This document shows positions 32,819 through 43,310 of a stretch of 64,000 nucleotides of DNA, piece after piece. This DNA is from Ceratothoa steindachneri (Eukaryota; Arthropoda; Malacostraca; Isopoda; Cymothoidae): contig OZ018321.1 in the NCBI GenBank assembly GCA_963969495.1, forward strand, positions 192,542,204 to 192,606,203, read 5' to 3'. How positions within the stretch are numbered: the stretch's first letter is position 1; each line of letters starts with the position of its first letter. A program made the position numbers and the translations under genes. The notes under the pieces are model-generated. The model was not told the DNA's origin, ran no database searches, and saw only the letters and a program-made list of their open reading frames with translations.

Positions 32819-35075
32819 GTTACAAGGAGTTACAAGGAAAGAAGGTACCCTAGGAGACCTTACGGTCCATTCAAAGAGGGTACCTTGGGACTAGCAATCG
32901 AGCGGGCACATGGCTGCTCAATTGTTTTGCGTCCCTAAACGGCCACTTTTCAAGACTTTGTCTAGTCTTGACTTGAACTGGTCAACAGATTCACTGTTGA
33001 CAACTTCCACTGGAAGTGCGTTCCACTTACCGCAGATACTGTAGGTGAAAAAGTTTCCACACAGATTGCGGTTGTAACGCTTCAGTTCAAGTTTGAAGCC
33101 GTGATTGCGCGTTCTGTTCTCACTCAGTGTGAAAATATCCCGGTAGTCAACATTGTCGAACCCTCGAAGTATTTTGAAAACCTCGATGAGCTGACCACGC
33201 AGTCTACGGGTTTCCAACGAGAACAGATCTAATTCCCTTAGTCTATCCTCATAACTTTTATGTCGGATAGAGGGAATCAGTTTGGTTGCCCTGGCTTGTA
33301 CGCGTTCCAACCTTGCGATGTCCTTTCGAAACGAAGGACTCCAAAATTGTACGGCATACTCCAGGTGCGGCCGAACTAGGGAGTTGTACAGACAAAGTAC
33401 TATCTCCCTGTTACGGTATCCAAACTGGCGCTTTATGTAGCCTAACATCCTTTGGGCTTTCTTCTCTGCCTCGATGCACTGTTTCGAGAACTTGAGGTCG
33501 CTAGTGACAGTAACACCCAAGTCCTTCTCAGTGTCACTCGATTCGAGAGCAGTGCCCTTAAGGATATAATGAGATTGGGGATTTCTGTGGCCGATATGCA
33601 TTACTTTGCACTTGTTCACGTTGAAAGGCATTTGCCACGTGTCCGACCACTTCCCAATCTTCCCAAGATCTTCCTGCAGGCGGGCAGTATTTCCATCCTT
33701 TGCAACGTTCATACCAAGCTTGGTATCATCGGCAAATTTGGAAATCTTGGCAACCATGTCACCGTCCATGTCGTTGACGTAGATGATGAATAGTAGTGGT
33801 CCCAAGACAGAACCTTGAGGCACTCCGCTAGTAACGGGCACCCACTCAGAAGCCTGTCCATTCACCACCACCCGTTGCCGTCTGCCACTTAGCCAGTTCT
33901 CGATCCAGCCGGCTACTTTTCCGTCTATGCCCAGCGCTCGCACTTTCCGGAGAAGGCGGCGGTGTGGTACCTTATCAAAGGCTTTCTGAAAGTCTAAGTA
34001 AACCACATCCACCGCCTTGTCCCGATCGTGCTCACTGAACACGAAGTGGAAGAATTCCACAAGGTTCGTCAGGCATGACCGTTGCCTTCGGAAGCCGTGC
34101 TGGGAACTCCTCAGTAGCAGGTTTGACTCTAAATACGACGTTATTTTCTCCACCATCATGCTTTCCATGAGTTTACCGACTATCGAAGTCAGACTGATAG
34201 GTCGGTAGTTTGACGGATGGCTGGAGGATCCTTTCTTGAAGATCGGAGTCACCTCCGCCTCACGCCAGTCTCTAGGAACACATCCGGTCCGGATTGACAT
34301 GTTAAAGATAGCGCACAGATGTCGTGATACTTCATCGCACACTTCCTTCAACACCTTGGGTAGAAACCCGTCCGGTCCAGGGGACTTATTCGTCTTTAGG
34401 TCAGCGATCTTTTTCTTTATTTCTCCTTCGGTGAAGTCCATTGCCTCCAGCTTTTCCCCCGAGTAGGAATCCGTGGGCTGGGGGATGGGACCACACTCTT
34501 TAGTAAACACTGAGGAGAAGTATTCATTGAGAAGGTTAGCATTTTCTGCATCTGACTGAGTTAATCCACCCTCCTCGTCCACTAGGGGCCCAATCCTACG
34601 ATGGATTGGTTTACGGCTATTTACATAGCCGAAGAACTCCTTGGGATTCTCCTTGCAGAGTCTCGCCACTCGGAGTTCCTCAGTACGCTTAGCCGCCCTT
34701 ATGCTGGACTTCACTCTCCTGGCTAGCCTCCGGTACTCGTCAAAGGCACCCGAGATCTTCGATCGCCGGTACGCATTTCTCTTCTCCCCAAGCAGTTGGC
34801 CGATTTCTCGATTAAACCACTTTGGTTGAACAGAAGACCGACGGAGGCATTTCAGAGGGATGCAACTTGATTGAAGACTCATGAATTTATTTTTGAAATT
34901 GTTCCACGAATCCTCAACCTCTTCGCATACCGCTAGCCTTACATCAGTCAGCCCAGCACGAAGGCGTGCAAAGTCTGCTCTTCTCAAGTCAAGTTTCCTT
35001 GATTGACTGGCAACAGACCTTACCTTCGGGATCTTGACGGTAAATCTAACTAGCTGGTGATCACTGCCACCGAGC
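32819..35075 (-). mobile_element. 5'-truncated LINE (CR1-like) with intact RT ORF
   Basis: Runs on the minus strand from about 35075, inside the end of its endonuclease domain (GGSDHQLVRFTVKIP, containing the catalytic SDH), through a complete RT and C-terminal region to a 3' end made of two CCTTGTAACT decamers (32819-32838). A 3' end with short tandem repeats instead of poly(A) is known for CR1-group LINEs. It is truncated at the 5' end, so most of the EN is missing. Confidence 0.85.
32918..34987 (-). CDS. LINE ORF2 fragment: reverse transcriptase, 689 codons open
   Basis: The longest clean reading frame in the window. Motifs in order: SPGPDG (202-207), NYRPISLTS (260-268), HGFR (297-300), LDFQKAFDKV with catalytic aspartate (331-340), TSGVPQGSVLGPLLF (386-400), FADD (418-421) and a C-terminal region with LVRPHLEYAVQFWSP and WNALPVEVV. 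The frame is open upstream of the listed ATG into GGSDHQLVRF, so the ATG is probably not the true start; the natural protein also had an EN domain. All catalytic residues that I can check are present and no stop occurs, suggesting a young copy. It lacks the EN, so it could not move by itself. Confidence 0.9.
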   Translation of the reverse strand: MRRADFARLRAGLTDVRLAVCEEVEDSWNNFKNKFMSLQSSCIPLKCLRRSSVQPKWFNREIGQLLGEKRNAYRRSKISGAFDEYRRLARRVKSSIRAAKRTEELRVARLCKENPKEFFGYVNSRKPIHRRIGPLVDEEGGLTQSDAENANLLNEYFSSVFTKECGPIPQPTDSYSGEKLEAMDFTEGEIKKKIADLKTNKSPGPDGFLPKVLKEVCDEVSRHLCAIFNMSIRTGCVPRDWREAEVTPIFKKGSSSHPSNYRPISLTSIVGKLMESMMVEKITSYLESNLLLRSSQHGFRRQRSCLTNLVEFFHFVFSEHDRDKAVDVVYLDFQKAFDKVPHRRLLRKVRALGIDGKVAGWIENWLSGRRQRVVVNGQASEWVPVTSGVPQGSVLGPLLFIIYVNDMDGDMVAKISKFADDTKLGMNVAKDGNTARLQEDLGKIGKWSDTWQMPFNVNKCKVMHIGHRNPQSHYILKGTALESSDTEKDLGVTVTSDLKFSKQCIEAEKKAQRMLGYIKRQFGYRNREIVLCLYNSLVRPHLEYAVQFWSPSFRKDIARLERVQARATKLIPSIRHKSYEDRLRELDLFSLETRRLRGQLIEVFKILRGFDNVDYRDIFTLSENRTRNHGFKLELKRYNRNLCGNFFTYSICGKWNALPVEVVNSESVDQFKSRLDKVLKSGRLGTQNN

Positions 35076-35261
35076 TAATATATTAATAATAACAGTTTTC
35101 TGTGACGGTAAGCAAGGCGACATAGAGGTGTGACTTTGAAACCAGTTTTTTTGGGGCTGGTGGATCGGCCATCCTTAAGTGTAGTCTTCCAGTTTGAGGA
35201 GGATAGGATCACCCGCTGGACCTGAATCAGAGCAGTTGTCTACTTATGCCATTACCTTAAC

Positions 35262-35264
<3 letters not shown>
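35076..35264. repeat. Inverted arm, right, flanking a LINE
   Basis: Inverted partner of 32579-32770, with small indels. It meets the LINE's truncated 5' end at 35075 and a TA tract at 35265. Confidence 0.85.

Positions 35265-35871
<607 letters not shown>

Positions 35872-35947
<76 letters not shown>
35872..35947. repeat. (TA)n microsatellite, right of palindrome
   Basis: About 38 TA units. Confidence 0.95.
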
Positions 35948-35949
<2 letters not shown>

Positions 35950-37596
35950 TATCTAGAAAAGATGAAAGGTGGCCAAGGAAGTTAAGGTATTGAGGGATCT
36001 CAACATGTAGAAAGTAGAAATGTAGATAGGTTGCTAATAGAAGGAGGTTTTCGGGGTATCTCAACATCTACAACTTATCTTTACTTTAAACTCCATTGTG
36101 CGCAGGTGTTGTATTGTTATAGCAACCGCTCCTTGCGCTTAGAAACAAATGAAAATATTTGACAAATGTGTTTAGCTTTATGTGAATGGAAGGAACCACC
36201 AAAGAGGATATGTATGAGTGCTGTATTTAAGGCGAATAATGATCAACTGGCGTTACTTGGGTTTATTTAGCATAAAACTATAATGTGCATATGTAAATGA
36301 AAGTGTGGCGATCAGGTTTCACGCATCTGTTTATGTAAGAGATCCCAAAGGACGTTGCGCACGACAAAGTTGTCTTCGATAAAGGCGTATCATAAGTTCT
36401 TGACCTTCGAACAGGAAACTCACACATAGGCGTGAATATGGATCTGAAGATCTCCATTGAAGATCGGCCCATGGCATGGAAGAGTGTAGTTCTGAAGGCG
36501 CTTTCAAACAATTCCTGTCTTCATGAAATTCCTACTCGTTTCTTTCAGGGGATGGAGGCCACCTTTGCCCGGTTAGCAAAGCCTTCCCCCGCCTCCGTGC
36601 TTTGGAGGCAAGGCAGAATCAACGCACGCTCACCTTCAACCTAGGAGCTTTTGCAACAGAGAATCTTTTCACGCTTGCGAGAATGCATTCATGACCCCCT
36701 GGGCATGGTTCCCTTTCACCAAGTGGGAGTGAGACATGAAGCACGTTGGCCAAAGCCTTATTCTGCCGCTGCTGGGGGTAAAAAAGATAGATGCAGAGGG
36801 GAGATAGAGAGGGTGGAAGAGTAGACTAACTTTTAGTGTCGCTTTGATTAACTCTTTTGACAAGGATTTCCCAGACGATTGGTGACAATAACTTACGGTA
36901 ATCACCGGAGCGATTTTCTTGCGCGCTGCCATTCATTTACCGGAGTGACACTTCGTGACTCGAACTCTTCTTAACACTTAAAGTGATCTACTCTTCCTGC
37001 TGTAATTATAGCGTCCTTCACTGCCTTTATTCCGCCATACACCTTGTATCATTTCTCTCTCAGCAAGCTTTGTTAGCTCAAACGTGTAGTTTCGAAAAGG
37101 CGATTCAGTGCCTTTCCTCCACTGGCGTCCACCTCTGACCACATCCTCTCAGCAAGTCTCCCTACCACGAATTCCATCGTTGATATCGTCGCAATGTATG
37201 GTTCCTCGATCGTTTGTTTGCACTTAATCATTGAATATATTTTTGCAATTAGTGTAAATTAATGTCATTAAAATTAGGAACTAGAAATACACAAACCTCA
37301 AGTTTTCAATGGACAGTAATGAAATCGACGGCCTAGTATGTGCTAGCAATAAATCGCGATAATGGGATACATCTTTAGTATACACCATCGCTAACGGTGA
37401 GGGAGTCTCCTCGTTGCTATTGCGCTTTGAATTGAAGTGGGCCAAAGCTTGTCTCCCCTCGAATTAGTACTCGTATCTTTTAATATTTCACTTCCCGTAA
37501 CTTTGCCATTTTCTTGATAAGCTATTATTATTTTTTTTTGTAAAAAAAAATATTTTGATTTTATGTAAATAGCTGCGTTCTCTTCTCTTCTCTATC
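35948..37596. other. Unassigned sequence
   Basis: No supported gene. Frames such as 36432-36644 (plus, 70 codons) and 36278-36511 (minus, 77 codons) overlap one another and have no known domain. This stretch looks less repetitive than its surroundings and may be unique host DNA. Confidence 0.5.

Positions 37597-37634
<38 letters not shown>
37597..37634. repeat. (CT)n microsatellite
   Basis: About 19 CT units. Confidence 0.95.
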
Positions 37635-37635
<1 letters not shown>

Positions 37636-38118
37636 CACGGCTGACATAACACGAAAGAATCAGACCTGAACCAATGTTGTTGTTGTTTTTGTTGTATTTA
37701 GGGGAGTTGGGGGGGGGGGTAATATTCATTTTACTGTGTTTAAATAAACGCATGAATGTTAAGGTTGAAGAGTTTCTTGGAATGCACCTAAGCGCGAGTG
37801 AATGCCGAAGAAAGGAACAGAAATAGTCTCTCTTTTGTGGGGCAAAATGAAAGAAGCACCCACTAATAAGGGCACCACTTTCTACCAACAAATGCCGCTG
37901 AGGAACACGGGAATTTTTAATCTCGGGCTTTTCATGCTCTAGGAAACCCTAGAAATTCAAAGGACCTTCCATTTGCTCTTCCTTTGCCTGTGACAGTGAG
38001 CCTTTAAATTGACGAGCCGGTGGGTCAGGCGGCCTAAAAATCCCTCGGAAGTTCCTTCAATCCTGGAGAGATTATGTGTTTGGTGAGGCGATGATTTGGG
38101 GAGGTTTGATTCACTGGG
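37635..38118. other. Unassigned sequence
   Basis: Includes a run of G at about 37710 and no recognisable coding signal. Confidence 0.5.
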
Positions 38119-38184
38119 CCTCGTAGCTTATCTATAGAGCAACTGACCAGCAATCGAGAGACCTGGGCTCGACTCCCAACCGGA
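38119..38184 (+). repeat. tRNA-like sequence, probable SINE head
   Basis: GGGCCTCGTAGCTTATCTAT leads into AGAGCAACTGACC, CAATCGAGAG and GGGCTCGACTCCC. TAGCTTATCTATAGAGC resembles an A box and D arm, and GGCTCGACTCC resembles a B box. The 3' acceptor strand does not pair well and no CCA follows, so this is better read as a tRNA-derived SINE than as a functional tRNA gene. Confidence 0.45.
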
Positions 38185-38354
38185 AATATTTCTTTTTTTC
38201 CCCCAAGGCTTTATCCCTGTTCTCTTATATGGCTTGCCTTAATGTGCTGTCCTTTGCTCTTCTTGATCTTTGTCTTTCACTTTTTATTTTTCTTGCCTTT
38301 ACAAAACTCCGGTTTCTTGTCTCATGGGCTCATTCATCTCATTTTTTGTTCTTG

Positions 38355-38475
38355 AGATATAGAGAGAGAGAGAGAAAGAGAGAGAAGGAGGCAGAGAGGG
38401 AGGGAGAAAGAAGAAGAGGGAGAAGAAGAAGAAGAAGAAGAAGTGGAAAAGGAGGAGGAGGAAGAGGAGACCTAG
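38355..38475. repeat. Purine-rich (GA)n/(GAA)n tract
   Basis: About 120 bp of GAGAGA, GAAGAA and GGAGGA units. Confidence 0.9.
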
Positions 38476-39982
38476 TGAGTAATTAGATGAAGATAAAATA
38501 GAAAACAGCAGCCTTAATTACCCATACACTCATACATGCTTCCATCCTACATACAAAATAAATCACTCAAATTACTGCAACCACTTCCATGTCTTGGCCC
38601 CCGGCATCATTAATTATACAAATAGGATCCCTCCCGCCCGAAATGACATTCCGCGTTTGAAAGCTCTAAATCTAAAACACCTCCAGGTGGGAAGATTAGT
38701 CGAAGGTGATTAATTTAATAAAGGAAAATGTCACTTCAACGATTCATTTTTGGTTGGGTTGGAGGGTGGGAGTGGGGATGGGGGAGGGGGTATCTTTTAC
38801 CACAGGGTGGTAAAAGACGAGCAGTCACAGAGGAAATTCGAAAACAAGTGAATGGAAATAAGAGAGAAGGAAAAAAGGAACTAGGGTCTGGAAAAGCAAA
38901 CTCAACCGACCAGAGTGTTCAGGGAGGGGGGGAGGGTAAGACCCCCTCAAAAAGGTTGCAGCAGGGCTTCCCTTTATCTTTCACTTCCTAATTCCACCAT
39001 TCAGATTTTTGCTTTTTCTTTACAGTTTTGACTTTTCCACATGAACTTCCCTTTAACAACCCATCAGCACTTCCTTGAATTCGTTCACCTTTATTTCTTC
39101 ATCTTTACTTCTTCACATTGAATTCTTTTCTCCTACTTATTCTTCTTTACTCTGTATCGTCTTTGTAAATATATAGTTAGCGTGTGCCTCTGACACACAT
39201 GTACGTCTACCTTTATTATTAAATAACATCTTCATTGAGAATCGAAGCAGGACATTTGAGCCACTTTATTCTCACAGTGAGGCGGAAGTTCTTTAGCAAT
39301 TCAGTAATTGATTGATTGACTTTCATTATTTCCATCTTTCATAATACTCCCATCTAACTTCCTCTACTCTAATTTATATTTCTATTTTGTTAGTTAGTAC
39401 AGCTTTTTTCTTGAATTCAAGGGGAAATTCCTCAAGGGACTAAAAAAAAATGTAGGTGGGAAAAAACAGAACCGAGAGAGAAAGAGAGCTTTTAAAATAT
39501 GCATAGTCAAACGATCATTGATGAGAGCGATGCCAATTTTTCAAACTGAATTCGTACAAGGATCACTCCGAGGACGAGCTTGACCTGCAAGTGGAACGAC
39601 CTTGAAGACTTTCCTCAGCCCGATCGTACCCGAGGTTCCCATGAATTCGAAGGTACGAACTCGTGAAGACGTCAGCGTTGGAGAGTGACAAAGGGAGGTG
39701 TCGCAGAGCGCATTGCCTAGGTGGTTGGCTTCGCTCTCGTTGCTTTCTGCAACAATTTCTTTGTAGTTGTTCGGAGCACCTGACTTTCAGGCAAGAGAAC
39801 GCTGCCGGTCGAGGTGAAGTGGGTGTTAAATCTGTAACAACCTGAAAAGGGATTGGAACTAGGATGGGACACGCGGCGGTAAACTGTTTGAGGAGAGCGC
39901 CTCTGCAATTAACTATTGAGTATAGTTGGCAACTTATGGATATATAAGAACTCACAAATTAGCGTAGTGGGGAAGAGATAAT
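38476..39982. other. Unassigned sequence
   Basis: G-rich blocks at 38755-38795 and 38915-38940. Overlapping frames around 39563-39955 on both strands show no known domain. No gene supported. Confidence 0.45.
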
Positions 39983-40021
39983 GAGAAAAAGTCCCACTAT
40001 CGCAAAGTGGGACTTTTTCTC
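39983..40021. repeat. Perfect hairpin, 16-bp arms and 7-base loop
   Basis: GAGAAAAAGTCCCACT, loop ATCGCAA, then AGTGGGACTTTTTCTC. The arms are exactly complementary. It stands alone, without nearby genes. Confidence 0.95.
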
Positions 40022-40370
40022 TTCAAAACAAGGCAGTCTGAACATCCCTGTGAACACCTTTTTGGATCATGTGAAAGGAATGGTGCATGTGACCTATATT
40101 CCACGGCTTTTTTCCTTCTGTATTCACATACGTCTGTGGGTAAAGCCCAAGTCTTCATTTAATTTATTTTTAACTAGAATATATTTAATCTAGAAATGTT
40201 GAATGTCTCTTTGTAATGGGTTGAAAAGCCCCTCAAACTGCTCTAAGTCCAGTAATTTCTTATTTAAAACAAACACATATACAATGATGTGCTCGTAAGG
40301 ATATGCATCTAGCTACCTGGATAATATAAATGCGCGCTTTCAGGCAGACATTGCACTTGGTGAACTCTCC

Positions 40371-40885
40371 TTAAAATAGCTAAAAAGTGTCCGAATCCTA
40401 TACGTTATGTCATTAAAATATCAAAATAATGGCCTGAATTTGCACGGAATGTGCTTAAAGTCGCAAAATAATAGGTGGAACTAGCAGGGAATGTCCTTAA
40501 AATAGAAATGTAAAGGGCGGAACTTGCAAGGAATGTCCTTAAAATATTAAAATAATGGGTGAACTTTGCAGGGAATGTCCTTAAAATATAAAAATAATGG
40601 CCTGAATTGGCACGGAGTGTCCTTAAAATAGCAAAATAATGGCCTGAATTGGCACGGAGTGTCCTTAAAATAGCAAAATAATGGGTGGAGCTTGCACGGA
40701 ATGTACTTAGAAGACAAAATAATGGGTGAAACTTGCAGGAAATTTCCTTAAAATAGCAAAATAATGGGAGGAACTTTAGGAGAATGTCCTTAAAATAGAA
40801 AATAATGGATGGAACTTTAAGGGAATGTCCTTAAATATCAAAATAATGGGCTGACTTTGCTCGGAATGTCCTTAAAATAGAAAAT
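40371..40885. repeat. Minisatellite with a unit of 42-45 bp, about 12 copies
   Basis: Each unit follows the pattern GGAATGTCCTTAAAATA, CAAAATAATGG, then a variable part such as CCTGAATTGGCAC or GTGGAACTTGCA. Two adjacent units near 40610-40680 are identical over 44 bp, suggesting recent unequal exchange. No open frame runs through. Confidence 0.9.
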
Positions 40886-42095
40886 TAATATAGTTGTATT
40901 AGTAGTACTATTATAACGGGGCCTTAAATATCATTACACTCGAGTAAGCTCTACTTCGTCGAGGTTTGGTTCATTAGTGGTAGCCACGAGTGATGATGAG
41001 TAGTAAAAGAAACTAAGGGGAGATCTCCTCTAACTACCTCCTGTATATATGTATACTAAACGTCAGTGCATTAATGATGCTTCCTTTAAAATTACTGTAC
41101 AGAAACTCCTCTTCGAGGAAGCCCCTGCCTGTGACGAGCAGATAACCCCATCCGCTCATCATCCCTACGTCATCCTTCCTAATTAAGATTTACAAGGCTC
41201 CAGTTTTTACATCGAACCCGAAAACGATTCCCGGCGGACGCGAGCTCTCGCACGCTCATAATTAGTCATTATAAAGACTATGACTGCGTGGACCGATGTT
41301 CCGACGATAAGGAGCTGATATAAGGGGCAGATAACTAGCGACAGGATACCTGCCAACATCGTCGACGCAACATCTATCACCCGAACAACACCTTCTAATT
41401 TCCAGGCAGCGGCTCATCACCCATTTTCACATCTCATCCTCATTTGCATTAAATCTCTCTCTTTCTCTCTCCCTCTCTCTCGAAAAAGGTGTTTAATTCA
41501 CACTTTGAGTGTTGTACACTTTGTACAAACTTGTTCAGGAGGTTTGCTATGCATCTTCCCGGGCACTATAATTAAAGTTAACGACGTTTGCAATTCTAGT
41601 CTTTGTTACTTTTAACATTTATCACCCTTTCCCTTATTCTTTCTTCAATGAATGAAAACCCCTTTTTCGAATGAACGATTATCTTTTCTTTTCTCAATTC
41701 TACTTGTGGTCCTGAACGTATTTAAGGAAATACAACACCGATAAGAGTGAAGAAGAAACACAAAGAAACAAGGCAAAATCCAATATTCAGCGAGACTACA
41801 GCCTGAATCTTCTGACGGCTGAGCTAAACTAGAAAGTTGAGATGCGGAGAAACGACTTTGCGACACAGGAGGAAACCAGCCTCACTCCTTCGTTTGTCCA
41901 GCCCAGCTTCGCTCCAGACTCGGTCTGGCTGAGAAAATCCGGCCAAGGAGAGAGAGGAAATTAAGAAAGAACTGAAAGTGGTTGGTCATCTAAACTATTA
42001 TTATCATAATATTATTATTAACGAATATACTTCATCAACTGTCACTTTCCACACTCCATCCTCACACCTATACATCATAACCTTACTCTTTTCGT
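40886..42095. other. Unassigned sequence
   Basis: No convincing gene. A short CT-rich run lies at 41453-41482. The block 41095-41400 has balanced composition and may be unique host sequence, with no frame to support a coding call. Confidence 0.45.
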
Positions 42096-42099
42096 TCAG

Positions 42100-43310
42100 T
42101 CTTCGATTAACATTTCAAATTCCCCCTCGCTCTCACCTACTAACATATACCAAAATAAACACATAGACCCATTCCATCATTCTTACTCTTTCTTTATTCC
42201 CATTTCTCTCAGTGCTCTACGCATAAATATATTAAACAGCCATTGTGCCATTACAATACCCTTCCCTTACTCCTCACCACTACCCCAATGTCTGTACATA
42301 TGTCAAACCACTACGGCTCTCTTTCACACAAAAGCACACAAAATATCCATATAATCTAATATAATGCTTACCTATTTACACGATCATAATCTTTATCCAG
42401 CTACATGACCACACCATCACTTCTTTTTTTTATCCTTGCTTTTTTTATGCAACTGTTGGAGTGCATTACTTGATTCACACATCCCTACCCGCTATACCCC
42501 CTCTTCATTGCACATGTCTTATCTTCACCTCAATTAACATTCGTTTACTCCCAATAGGAATTTTTACATACACTTTACCGACAATACAACAGATTCATCC
42601 ATACTGTAGTTTTTGCATTCACCTTTCTTCCCTTTACCTTTATACGACGATATTATGACAGCATTCTTCCAGTACTCAGGCATTTTCCCACCTTCAAATG
42701 CCTAACAACTCAACTATCACTCCCATTCCTTAACCCAATCGCCACCTCTTTTACGATCTCAGCGGCCATACATCCAGCTGTCTTCCCATTTTGAGACTTC
42801 TCACTGCCATAACAACCTCTTTCCTGCTTATTACTTATATACCGTCGGATACCATCCGAGATTACATCCATATTCGTTGCACCTTCCATAGCACCATTAT
42901 ACACTTCGTTAAAGTATTCTCTTCATCTACTTTCGACACTCTTTCATTAGGCACAAGTGCCTGCCATCGTTATCTTTGCTGCCAGACAAATTCACTTCAT
43001 TCCAGAATAACTTCCCTTTCTCACCCGGATCTCATTCATGTTCCGTCACAATGGTCTATTTGCTTCTTTTTTACTCTGGCTAATCACTTTTCTTTTTATT
43101 ATCCTGTATGTAACTCAACACCATCTCTCTCACACCTTCATTTACAGTAGTAAGCATTTTCAAGACGCCTCCTTTCTTGTTTTCCACTATGCGCTTCACT
43201 TCGTCACTCCATCCTTCAGGATTATGCTTCCTCTTTCCAGGCCATTACATCGGCTTGAACTATCTCTCATCACTCCCTTAAACTTGTTTTAAATTTTTTT
43301 TATCCTCATT
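42100..43310 (-). pseudogene. LINE-type RT pseudogene (RTE-like), strongly decayed
   Basis: On the minus strand: EWSDEVKRIVENKKGG, REYFNEVYNGAMEGA, KTAGCMAAEIVKE, then MPEYWKNAVIISSYKGKG with ECKNYS, which matches the VPxxWKxAxIxPLYKGKG..CxNYR pattern before the RT palm. Further on come KDYDRVNR (motif A remnant) and VMAQWLFNIFMRRALREMG (motif B remnant). Stops and frameshifts are frequent. The order and spacing are coherent over 1.2 kb, so the identity is fairly safe though no frame is long. Confidence 0.65.

Noticed and set aside
38119..38184. Functional tRNA gene
   Set aside because: A and B box-like parts exist, but the acceptor stem does not close, so a SINE head is more likely.
39563..39955. 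130-codon minus-strand frame
   Set aside because: Overlaps open frames in other phases on both strands and has no recognisable motif.
41095..41400. Possible host exon in a balanced-composition block
   Set aside because: No sustained frame and no recognisable protein; left as unassigned.
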